64,000 nt of DNA from UBA8914 sp034002905 (GTDB lineage Bacteria > Pseudomonadota > Alphaproteobacteria > UBA9219), in assembly GCA_034002905.1 (NCBI GenBank), contig JAVEZQ010000010.1, positions 3,728 through 67,727 of the forward strand, read 5' to 3'. Made by a program: the position numbers and the translations under genes. The notes below the pieces were generated by a model, which ran no database searches, was not told the DNA's origin, and saw only the letters and a program-made list of their open reading frames with translations. Shown in pieces: positions 16,961 through 24,523 of the stretch; the stretch's first letter is position 1; the number at the start of each line of letters is the position of its first letter.

Positions 16961-18349
16961 CTATGAGATTGCTTGTTCTTCAAATTCGCCAGAGGTAGGA
17001 GGAACTGGCACGCCAGACTCACTATAAAGTTTGAGCTTGTTGCGGAGCGTACGGATCGAGATGCCAAGAATATTTGCAGCATGGGTGCGGTTGCCTAAAC
17101 AATGCTGGAGTGTATCGATGATCAGATCACGTTCCACATCGGCAACCGTTCGTCCAACCAGCGTGGCTGGCATGCCGCCATTCTCGATGGGTTTGCCCGA
17201 CACGGCTTGTGTCGCAATTGCCGTAGGTGAGGCAGATTCCGGTGAAAGGCCCTGCCCGGAGAGCATGATGGCTTCAGGCTCGATCTCGTCTTTTTGTGAG
17301 AGCAGGATGGCCCGATGCATCGTGTTTTCTAGCTCGCGTACATTGCCTCGCCACATATGGGCTTGAAGACGACCTAGAGCGGTATCGGATAACTGCTTTT
17401 CAGGAAGGCCATTAGCGGCAGCGTATTTTTTGATAAAGTAGGTCGCCAGCGGCTCGATATCGTTGGGACGGTCGCGCAAAGGAGGCATGTAAACACTGAC
17501 GACATTCAGTCGGTAATAAAGGTCCTCGCGGAAGCGCTTGGCGCGGACTTCATCTTCCAGATTGCGGTTTGATGTTGCGATGACGCGAATATCAACCTTG
17601 ATAGGCGTTGTACCGCCGACACGGTCAATTTCCCTTTCCTGAATAGCACGAAGGAGCTTGGCTTGCAGTCGTAAATCCATCTCGCTGATTTCGTCGAGCA
17701 GGAGCGTACCGCCGTTTGCTTCTTCAAATTTGCCGATGCGTCGAGCGATAGCCCCCGTAAAGGCTCCCTTTTCATGCCCGAACAATTCGGACTCCAGCAG
17801 ATTTTCCGGGATGGCTGCGCAATTGAGACTAACAAACTGCGCCGTCGCACGACGGCTCTTATGATGAATGAAATGGGCCATTACTTCTTTGCCTGTGCCA
17901 GATTCCCCCGTAATCAGGATGGAGGCATCGCTCATTGCTACGCGCTCAGCTAGTGTAAGGACGGGCTTCATTACGGGGTCTATGGCGATAAAGGTCGAGT
18001 CCTCCTCGGCGACCGCTTGCAAAACAGCAGCGATGAGCTCCGCATCCGGGGGAAGGGGGACATATTCTTTGGCTCCTGCGCGGATTGCACGCACGGCAGC
18101 ACCCGCATCAGTGCCAATGCCACAGGCGATAACCGGCACGCTGATACGTTCGGATTTCAAACTTTCGATGAGTGTTGCAATGTCCATTTCGACATCACAC
18201 ATGACAAGGTCGGCACCTTGCCCGCTGCGCAGCGCATTGAGGGCGCCGTCAATGCTCTCTATATGCGCGACTTTTGCCCCACGCTGCTTGGCGATTTGCC
18301 CTGCGGTTGCGATATGTCCTTGTAAAAATCCGACGATCAAAAGTCTCAT
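16961..18349 (-). CDS. flbD: Sigma-54-dependent flagellar response regulator FlbD
   Basis: A 462-residue NtrC-type activator. The receiver domain (1-115) keeps the phosphoacceptor D52 (VMCDVEM). The AAA+ domain has Walker A GESGTGKE (148-155) and the sigma-54 contact loop GAFTGA (195-200). A Fis-type helix-turn-helix closes the protein (NRTHAANILGISIRTLRNKL). In alphaproteobacteria FlbD activates late flagellar genes with sigma-54. It sits inside the flagellar operon between fliN and flhA, which fits this role. AGGAC precedes the ATG. Confidence 0.93.
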   Translation of the reverse strand: MRLLIVGFLQGHIATAGQIAKQRGAKVAHIESIDGALNALRSGQGADLVMCDVEMDIATLIESLKSERISVPVIACGIGTDAGAAVRAIRAGAKEYVPLPPDAELIAAVLQAVAEEDSTFIAIDPVMKPVLTLAERVAMSDASILITGESGTGKEVMAHFIHHKSRRATAQFVSLNCAAIPENLLESELFGHEKGAFTGAIARRIGKFEEANGGTLLLDEISEMDLRLQAKLLRAIQEREIDRVGGTTPIKVDIRVIATSNRNLEDEVRAKRFREDLYYRLNVVSVYMPPLRDRPNDIEPLATYFIKKYAAANGLPEKQLSDTALGRLQAHMWRGNVRELENTMHRAILLSQKDEIEPEAIMLSGQGLSPESASPTAIATQAVSGKPIENGGMPATLVGRTVADVERDLIIDTLQHCLGNRTHAANILGISIRTLRNKLKLYSESGVPVPPTSGEFEEQAIS

Positions 18350-18405
18350 GGCGTCCTACCGTTTCTTTCTGCACTTGTGAGTCTGCACTGCTTAATAGTC
18401 TGATG

Positions 18406-18732
18406 TTAGTTATTGCGTTCTGCCTTGATGATTTCCGTCATTGTGATGCCGAGCTTATCTTCGACAACCACAACTTCGCCGCGTGCGACAAGGCGATTGT
18501 TGACGTAAATGTCTATGGCCTCACCAACTTTTCGATCGAGTTCGATAACGGCGCCACGACCCAGTTTTAGCAAGCTGCTGACCGGCATCGAGGCTTTGCC
18601 CAAGACAGCAGCAACCTCGACAGGTATGCCATAAACAGCATCCAGATCATTGACGGTCACTGGATCGTCTTTTGAGGTCTCCTGCGACGTGGCTTCCAGT
18701 TCGGACAGCGTCAATCCTTCTTCTTCACTCAT
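18406..18732 (-). CDS. fliN: Flagellar motor switch protein FliN
   Basis: A 108-residue C-ring protein of the SpoA family. It has the family core VTVNDLDAVYGIPVEVAAVLG, KLGRGAVIELDRKVGEAIDI and VNNRLVARGEVVVVEDKLGI, with a short acidic N-terminal region. With FliG and FliM it forms the rotor switch that responds to CheY-P. Its ATG overlaps the fliH stop (ATGA), so translation is coupled. No fliM is in this window. Confidence 0.96.
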   Translation of the reverse strand: MSEEEGLTLSELEATSQETSKDDPVTVNDLDAVYGIPVEVAAVLGKASMPVSSLLKLGRGAVIELDRKVGEAIDIYVNNRLVARGEVVVVEDKLGITMTEIIKAERNN

Positions 18733-19535
18733 GACTCATCTCCGGGTGCAATAAGGGTGGTTTCATTTTTGGGGAAGGGCGACAACGGTTCATTGCTTTC
18801 AACAGATTGATCAGGCGATTGATTTTTCGTTGTCGTTAGTTCCTTTGCTTCGTGCCCGGCTTCAGGTTCTTCGGGGGAAGACAGGGTCATTGGTGTTGTT
18901 GTTTGAACTTCATCCATAATATGGTCGATTGCGGCCCAGACTTTGCGCAAATCGCGTTCGATGCCGCCATCGGCCCATTCGATACGGCACTCGGAAACGC
19001 CAATATCGGGATCACCGAGAATAACGAGCTTTCCGGCATAGGCTGCAGTGGCAGAGAGGCTTTCGATCTTCTCTTTTGCGGCGTCAAACAGATTTTCTGG
19101 GACGCGGAATACAAGACGCGGCTCGCGAGAAACTTCATTAAAAACCTTGCTGACAATCGAACCGATTTCGTCCATCCCGTAGCGAGACGTATAGGTGGGG
19201 ATAACCTTTCTTGCGATTACGAGGGCGATTTCCTGAGCTTGTGCCAGTGTTTCGTCCCAACGTGAACCTGCCCCTTCAAGAACTTTGACAATGTCCTTTT
19301 CAAGATTACTGAGAAGCATATTCATAAAGTGGGTCTGGTTCTTTTCTGCGGCAGCCTGACCATCCGAAAAGCCTTCGCTGTAGGCTTGTTTCTTGAACTC
19401 TTCGATTTGTTCTTGCGTAAAGACTGGCGGCTTCTCGTTTTTGGGGGCATGAGTCGGCAATTCGCTGTCGAATGCGAGGTCGAACAAAAACTTTCTTGCA
19501 TCGTTGGGGGCTGGGTTCGTCACGTGTATTCCCAT
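18729..19535 (-). CDS. fliH: Flagellar assembly protein FliH
   Basis: A 268-residue cytoplasmic regulator of the export ATPase FliI. Residues about 40-110 form a helical coiled coil with QAYSEGFSDGQAAAE, a FliH-type glycine-repeat start. The C-terminal globular part has the conserved region VIARKVIPTYTSRYGMDEI and LGDPDIGVSECRIEWADGGI. It lies between fliG and fliN with a 12-base gap and an overlap. No fliI is present here. AAGGA precedes the ATG. Confidence 0.88.
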   Translation of the reverse strand: MGIHVTNPAPNDARKFLFDLAFDSELPTHAPKNEKPPVFTQEQIEEFKKQAYSEGFSDGQAAAEKNQTHFMNMLLSNLEKDIVKVLEGAGSRWDETLAQAQEIALVIARKVIPTYTSRYGMDEIGSIVSKVFNEVSREPRLVFRVPENLFDAAKEKIESLSATAAYAGKLVILGDPDIGVSECRIEWADGGIERDLRKVWAAIDHIMDEVQTTTPMTLSSPEEPEAGHEAKELTTTKNQSPDQSVESNEPLSPFPKNETTLIAPGDES

Positions 19536-19547
19536 GATATCCTTTGA

Positions 19548-20573
19548 TTAATAAACAAGTTCGTCTTCGCCATTGTCTTTGGCAATAGCGATTTCCCCGC
19601 GAGAGGCAAGATCTTTGGCTTCGTTGACAATGCTGGCTTGTGCATCCTCAACATCACGCAGGCGCGTGGGGCCAAGAGCCTCGATATCTTCCTTGAGCAG
19701 CTTGCTCGCACGTTCAGACATATTGCCAAAGAAGAGGTCCTTGAGCGACTGTGATGCGCCTTTGAGTGCAATGGGTAGCTTGCTTTTGTCTGCGGATCGC
19801 AAAAGCGTTTGGATAGCTTTGGAGTCGAGCTTGAGCAAGTCCTCAAAGGTGAACATAAGGCCCTTGATCTTTTCGGCTGAATCCCTATTGCGTTCTTCAA
19901 GGGCATTGAGGAACTTTTGCTCGCTGGCGCGGTCAAGATTATTGAAAATCTCAGCCATTGCCTCGTGTGGGTCGCGACGATTTGTGCGGGCGAGGTTATT
20001 CATAAATTCGTTGCGCAAGGTGCGCTCAATATCGTCAATGATATCTTTTTGTACCGCTTCCATGCGCAACATGCGCATAACAACTTCCATCGCAAAGCTT
20101 TCTGGGAGCTGTGAGAGAACCTTGGCTGCGTGATCCGGTTTGATCTTTGAGACAACGACAGCTACAGTCTGCGGATATTCGTTTTTCAAGAAGTTGGCAA
20201 GAACCGCTTCATTCACATTGGCAAGCTTGTCCCACATCGTACGTCCAGCGGGGCCACGGATATCTTCCATAATCGTATCAACGCGGGTCTTGTCCAGAAC
20301 TTTGAGAAGGAGGCGTTCCGTTGACTCTAATGAGCCAACAAGTGCCCCGGTGGTGGACATTTGCTCGACGAACTCAAGGAAGAGTTTTTCAACAAGGTTT
20401 GAGCTAACATTGCCGAGATTGGCCATAACCTGCGATAGCTCTTTGATTTCGTCGTCATTCATGTGTGAAAACACGCGTGACGCATATTCTTCGCCCAAAG
20501 ACAAAATTAGAATGGCCGCCTTTTCGGCGCCTGAGAGGCTTCTTAGATCTTCACGAACACGTACGCCGGCCAT
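19548..20573 (-). CDS. fliG: Flagellar motor switch protein FliG
   Basis: A 341-residue rotor protein. It starts with the FliG N-domain (LSGAEKAAILILSLGEEYAS), has the EHPQ-like segment in reduced form (NEYPQTVAVVVSKIKPDHAA), and ends with the torque-generating domain (MFTFEDLLKLDSKAIQTLLR, NMSERASKLLKEDIEALGPT) containing the charged residues that face the stator. It sits 9 bases after fliF, the usual order. Confidence 0.98.
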   Translation of the reverse strand: MAGVRVREDLRSLSGAEKAAILILSLGEEYASRVFSHMNDDEIKELSQVMANLGNVSSNLVEKLFLEFVEQMSTTGALVGSLESTERLLLKVLDKTRVDTIMEDIRGPAGRTMWDKLANVNEAVLANFLKNEYPQTVAVVVSKIKPDHAAKVLSQLPESFAMEVVMRMLRMEAVQKDIIDDIERTLRNEFMNNLARTNRRDPHEAMAEIFNNLDRASEQKFLNALEERNRDSAEKIKGLMFTFEDLLKLDSKAIQTLLRSADKSKLPIALKGASQSLKDLFFGNMSERASKLLKEDIEALGPTRLRDVEDAQASIVNEAKDLASRGEIAIAKDNGEDELVY

Positions 20574-20582
20574 GACTTTCCC

Positions 20583-22244
20583 TTATCGGTTTTCCTGATA
20601 GATCCAGTTGCGCAGAATTGACACGGCCTCTTCCGGGTGCTTGTCAACAATCTCGCCAACTTTACGCAAGGAAGAGGCCTTAACGCGCCCTTCAACGCGG
20701 GAAATATCGATCATTTTCTCAATTTCGCTGTCTTCGGCCTCACTTTGGAGTTGTTCGCCGAAGGACGAGCTCGGGGCGGGGAGCTGCGCTGTCGTGCCAT
20801 AGCCACCGGACGCTCCGGCAGCGAGCATGTTTTGTCCCCCTGTCATCCCCAGATCCGTCGCTGTTTCAAACAGCCGCTTGAGGATCGGGCGGATGACGAG
20901 CAAGACAACCATCAAGCCAATAAAGGCAAGCATCAGCGTTTCGGCAATGCGAAGCAAATCAAGCTTGGGAATACCCATAATCATATCAGCAGCATCGGCA
21001 CCCGTTGTGCCCAACTCGGCTTCCACAAAGCGCATATTCTCGACCTTGACCGTATCGCCGCGCGTTGCATCGAAATTGACGGCCGTTTTGACCAGATCGG
21101 TTATCTTGTTCAGCTCTTCTTTTGTGCGTGCTGTATAGGTTTCGTTCCCTTCCTTATCCTTGGTCGTCGTTCCATCGACGACGACAGCGACAGAGAGACG
21201 TTTGACCTCACCGGTTTCTTTGACCTGTTGGCGAACCGTCTTGTTAATTTCATAGTTAATGGTTTCTTCAGCACGATTGGAGCTGTTCGCACTTCCGGCT
21301 GCGCCATTTGCCGCTTGACCTCCCGGCAGGTTGTTTGTGATCGAAACAGTATTGTTGTTGCCATCGGAAGACGAGGAGTCTTCGCTTGTTGTCTGTTGAG
21401 AACGGACAACTTGGCTTTCGGGATCATAGATTTCCGAGCTGGTCGTGATGCGGTCGAAATCAAGGTCTGCCGAGACTTGAGCGCGAACTTTGCCAAACCC
21501 TAGCGTTTGGGCCAGTAAATCCTCGATTTTACGGGCTTGTGTCTTTTCATACTGTACGCGCATTTCCTCTTGAGTCGATGCGCCGACGCCATTGGCGTTG
21601 TCTGTCGGTTTGGCTAGAAGACTGCCTTTATCATCGACAATCGAGATTTCATTAGGCTGAAGCTGTGGAACAGCGGCGGCGATGAGGTGCTGGACGGAGG
21701 CAATCTGTTCGCGTGATAATGTTCCACGTGTTTTGATGAAGACGCTGGCTGTCGCTGTTTGGGTGCTATGAGAGAACAATTCCCTTTGAGGCAGGACTAA
21801 ATGAACGCGCGCGCTTTGTACTGATGAAATTGTGGCTATTGTGCGGGCCAGCTCGCCTTCCAGAGCGCGAAGATGGTTAATGTTTTGGACGAAACTTGTG
21901 GTGCCAAAGCCTTCTTTTTGATCAAAAATCTCGTATCCAATTGACCCACCCTTCGGCAAGCCTTCGGCCGCCATCATCATGCGGATTTTCCCGACCTGAT
22001 CGCCGGGAACGCGTATGATGCCGCCATTTGGGGCAACTTCGTAAGGAACTTTTAAGGATTCCAGCTTTGACACGATGGCACCAGCATCCTGTCCATCCAG
22101 CTCTGTGTACAGGATAGACATGGGGGCAGTTGAAATGCGGGCGGTCAGAAACCCGAAAAAGCCCAAAAGACTAAAGGTTACAAGGGCAATGGCACCGAGG
22201 CGCAGGGGGCCAAGATTTCGTAAAGTTTGTATAAATCCGTTCAC
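20583..22244 (-). CDS. fliF: Flagellar MS-ring protein FliF
   Basis: A 553-residue membrane-ring protein, first gene of the flagellar run. It has an N-terminal membrane segment (about 18-38), the YscJ/FliF ring domain (YTELDGQDAGAIVSKLESLK; MMMAAEGLPKGGSIGYEIFD), a Ser/Asn-rich linker, a second membrane segment (LDLLRIAETLMLAFIGLMVV) and a C-terminal FliG-binding tail (ISRVEGRVKASSLRKVGEIV). The start is GTG with GGAG about 10 bases upstream. Confidence 0.97.
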   Translation of the reverse strand: MNGFIQTLRNLGPLRLGAIALVTFSLLGFFGFLTARISTAPMSILYTELDGQDAGAIVSKLESLKVPYEVAPNGGIIRVPGDQVGKIRMMMAAEGLPKGGSIGYEIFDQKEGFGTTSFVQNINHLRALEGELARTIATISSVQSARVHLVLPQRELFSHSTQTATASVFIKTRGTLSREQIASVQHLIAAAVPQLQPNEISIVDDKGSLLAKPTDNANGVGASTQEEMRVQYEKTQARKIEDLLAQTLGFGKVRAQVSADLDFDRITTSSEIYDPESQVVRSQQTTSEDSSSSDGNNNTVSITNNLPGGQAANGAAGSANSSNRAEETINYEINKTVRQQVKETGEVKRLSVAVVVDGTTTKDKEGNETYTARTKEELNKITDLVKTAVNFDATRGDTVKVENMRFVEAELGTTGADAADMIMGIPKLDLLRIAETLMLAFIGLMVVLLVIRPILKRLFETATDLGMTGGQNMLAAGASGGYGTTAQLPAPSSSFGEQLQSEAEDSEIEKMIDISRVEGRVKASSLRKVGEIVDKHPEEAVSILRNWIYQENR

Positions 22245-22656
22245 GAACAGTTTACTCCGACGGGAGAATTTGAAGAGATGCAGGGCAGCATAGGTCTGAA
22301 TCGCGGCAAGGGGCCAGAGAATCCTGTAACTTGTTGCGAATCAAGGGTACACTGTGCACCGATAGTTGATTACTGTCTTACCTTAAGGTTAACAAGTAGT
22401 AAGACTGAATTTATCAAAAATTTGTTAAGAAAGTGGGAAATTATTGCCTATTTGCACCACTCTGTATCGTGGCCAGAATAGGTGGGGAAGCGGTCGGATT
22501 TGGAGGGGGAAAGGGGTATATAAAGTCAGTAAAATAGTGGTTCTTAGATCAAATATGGTTAATTTGATGTAAATACTACATATTTTGAGGTCTTTTGGGG
22601 AATGGATATGGGCTGTATGGTTGGGCCAAGGCTTGTCGGGAAGAGGGAGAGAAGCG
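22245..22656. other. Divergent intergenic region between fliF and the ROK gene
   Basis: About 410 bases with no convincing gene, AT-rich in its right half. It must hold the flagellar operon promoter (leftward) and the ROK gene promoter (rightward). A CtrA-like box is at 22378-22393. No clear sigma-54 promoter (TGGCAC-N5-TTGC) was found on the fliF side. Confidence 0.6.
22378..22393. promoter_or_regulatory. Possible CtrA binding site upstream of fliF
   Basis: TTACCTTAAGGTTAAC matches the alphaproteobacterial CtrA consensus TTAA-N7-TTAAC at all but one base and is nearly palindromic. It lies about 134 bases before the fliF start. CtrA control of class II flagellar operons is known in Caulobacter, and chpT, which feeds phosphate to CtrA, is in this window. 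Binding is inferred from pattern only. Confidence 0.4.
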
Positions 22657-23562
22657 GTGAGAGAAGGGCGCATCGGGGTTGATATTGGCGGCACCAAGAT
22701 AGCTGTCGCGCTATATTCGCAAGACTTTGACTTAGTTGACAAAAACGTGTTTTCTACGCCAAACAGCTATCCAAGCTTTCTCAAAAAAATAGTTTCAGAA
22801 GTGCTTGAAATAGAACGAAAAAATGGCTTTTCTACCGAAGTGGGCGTTGCCGTGCCCGGCGGAGTTGACGTTGCGAAGGACTTGATCTTTGCGCCAAACC
22901 TGTCTTTTACCGCTGGAAAACACGTGAAAACGGATATTTCTAAAGAATTACAAAGAGATATTCACTTAGCAAATGATGCGAACTGTATGGCCCTTGCGGA
23001 GGCCTTGTATGGGGCTGGGAAGGGCTATCCCACTGTTTTTGGGCTTATTTTAGGCACAGGAGTCGGGGGAGGGTTCGTATGGAATGGCAAAATACTAAAT
23101 GGTGTCAATGGATTAGCTGGTGAAATCGGTCATATCGCCCTCTCCCACCGTGCCGATTCCGACGGTCAAATTCGACAATGTGGCTGCGGTCAAAAAGGTG
23201 ACATCGAGTCAAGTCTTCAAGGAGCTGCTTTATCAAGCCTTTTCAAGGAGATAACAGGTGAAGATGTAACGCCTATTGAGGTCTCGAACCGGGCAAAAGT
23301 GGGGGATTCTGCTGCTTTGTGCGTACTTTCGCAATACTTTGAAATCGTTGCAAAATCCATGGTTTCTCTGATTTACACCTTTGATCCAGAAATCATCGTC
23401 GTCAGCGGCGGGCTTAATTTGCTGCCCGGTCTTTATGAGGAAGTGCCCAAGCGCTGGGACCGTTATTGCGTCGTCGACCAGATCAAAACGAAATTTGTCC
23501 CTGCCCAGCATGGGGCTATGGCAGGACTTCTCGGTGCCGCCCTCCTCTGCGACGGGGTATGA
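22657..23562 (+). CDS. ROK family sugar kinase
   Basis: A 301-residue kinase of the ROK family (glucokinase, fructokinase or N-acetyl-hexosamine kinase type). It has the phosphate motif GVDIGGTKIAVAL (7-19), the catalytic base D107 in LANDAN, LILGTGVGGGFVWNG, and the ROK signature GEIGH with H159 and CGCG (C175, C177). The third cysteine of the usual CxCGxxGC zinc motif is Asp (D182), so zinc binding may be altered. The GTG at 22657 has GGGAG upstream; 24 further open codons upstream lack ROK similarity. Sugar specificity cannot be read from the sequence. Confidence 0.88.
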   Translation: MREGRIGVDIGGTKIAVALYSQDFDLVDKNVFSTPNSYPSFLKKIVSEVLEIERKNGFSTEVGVAVPGGVDVAKDLIFAPNLSFTAGKHVKTDISKELQRDIHLANDANCMALAEALYGAGKGYPTVFGLILGTGVGGGFVWNGKILNGVNGLAGEIGHIALSHRADSDGQIRQCGCGQKGDIESSLQGAALSSLFKEITGEDVTPIEVSNRAKVGDSAALCVLSQYFEIVAKSMVSLIYTFDPEIIVVSGGLNLLPGLYEEVPKRWDRYCVVDQIKTKFVPAQHGAMAGLLGAALLCDGV

Positions 23563-24041
23563 CGAGCTGCCTGTTCGTTACTTTTTGTTAAGCTTGGGGT
23601 CTCGCTTTTTCTTCATCAGTTGTTAGGAATTTGAGCGCGAACTCTTTGTGCCGTGACGATGTGCGATGAGGAATTCGAACGCGCATTTTTTACGTATCGG
23701 TAAGAGATCTTTCCAAAGAGATAACCCTCCTTTCGATGATTGTGATCGCATGCATCACGTGCAAATCGTCATCTTAAATTTTGATCAACGATTTATGAAA
23801 TCGTAACGCGAAATTCTACGAAGGCAATTTTTCGACAATGGTTACTTCGTTTTTAATAATCACGTGCGGTTAATTTCGAATAGAAAGAGTTTGTGAATGT
23901 CGTCTGCGTGGAACTTTGTTCACGGCTGTACGTGTATGTATGAGTTTGCGTGCTCGGTAACAGGCGTGATCACCGTACGCTGTCAGATCCTGTAAAGTCG
24001 CCTGATATCGAAGTAAAAAGAGTAACGAAAAATTTACCAAA
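23563..24041. other. Non-coding stretch between ROK gene and cold-shock gene
   Basis: About 480 bases between two convergent genes. All frames are short and unconvincing. Apart from the cold-shock terminator at its right end I see no repeats, RNA gene or remnant. Confidence 0.5.
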
Positions 24042-24076
24042 CAAAAACCGCCGACGGTAAAAACCGGTCGGCGGTT
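24042..24076 (-). terminator. Rho-independent terminator of the cold-shock gene
   Basis: A 10-bp GC-rich stem (AACCGCCGAC with its complement) is followed on the minus strand by TTTTTGTTT. It lies about 25 bases after the csp stop codon. Confidence 0.88.
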
Positions 24077-24100
24077 CGAGTAAACTTCATTAAAAAAAGA

Positions 24101-24316
24101 TTACGAAGCTTTGCGTAGGTTCGTTGCAGACTCACGTCCGTTCTTGCCCATGCCCATTTCAAACTCGAGTACGTCGCCTTCATTCAGGTTGCTGATATTG
24201 GCCTTTTGGACTTCGGTGATGTGGACGAATACATCCTTTGATTCACCTTCGGGAGCGATAAATCCGAATCCTTTTGTGGCATTAAACCATTTGACTGTTC
24301 CACGCATTGTCTGCAC
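24101..24316 (-). CDS. Cold-shock protein, CspA family
   Basis: A 71-residue nucleic-acid chaperone with a single cold-shock domain. RNP1 (KGFGFIAPEG) and RNP2 (DVFVHITEV) are intact, and the start MRGTVKWFNATKGFGFI is typical. The annotated start has two extra codons (MQTMRG), with GGACGTGC before it; the second ATG at 24307 is also possible. About 200 untranslated bases precede it, room for the long leader typical of csp genes. Confidence 0.95.
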   Translation of the reverse strand: MQTMRGTVKWFNATKGFGFIAPEGESKDVFVHITEVQKANISNLNEGDVLEFEMGMGKNGRESATNLRKAS

Positions 24317-24523
24317 GTCCTTTTTCTGCGGCGACCGAGAGCGATGACGGATGGCGCCTGTTTCTTCCGGCAGACCGATCAGTGGGCTGCGTTCTCTTTA
24401 TGACGGTTTTCGGGAAAGGCGGCAAGTAACTTTTTTAACCATACTGCATTTTTGATGGCAGTGTGAACGGGATAGCCCACATGTTTGGGGCTCCTTAGAC
24501 CTGATTGAATGTGTCATAAAACT

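Noticed and set aside
22245..22656. Sigma-54 promoter for fliF
   Set aside because: No TGGCAC-N5-TTGC pattern with correct spacing was found on the minus strand; a CtrA-like box was found instead.
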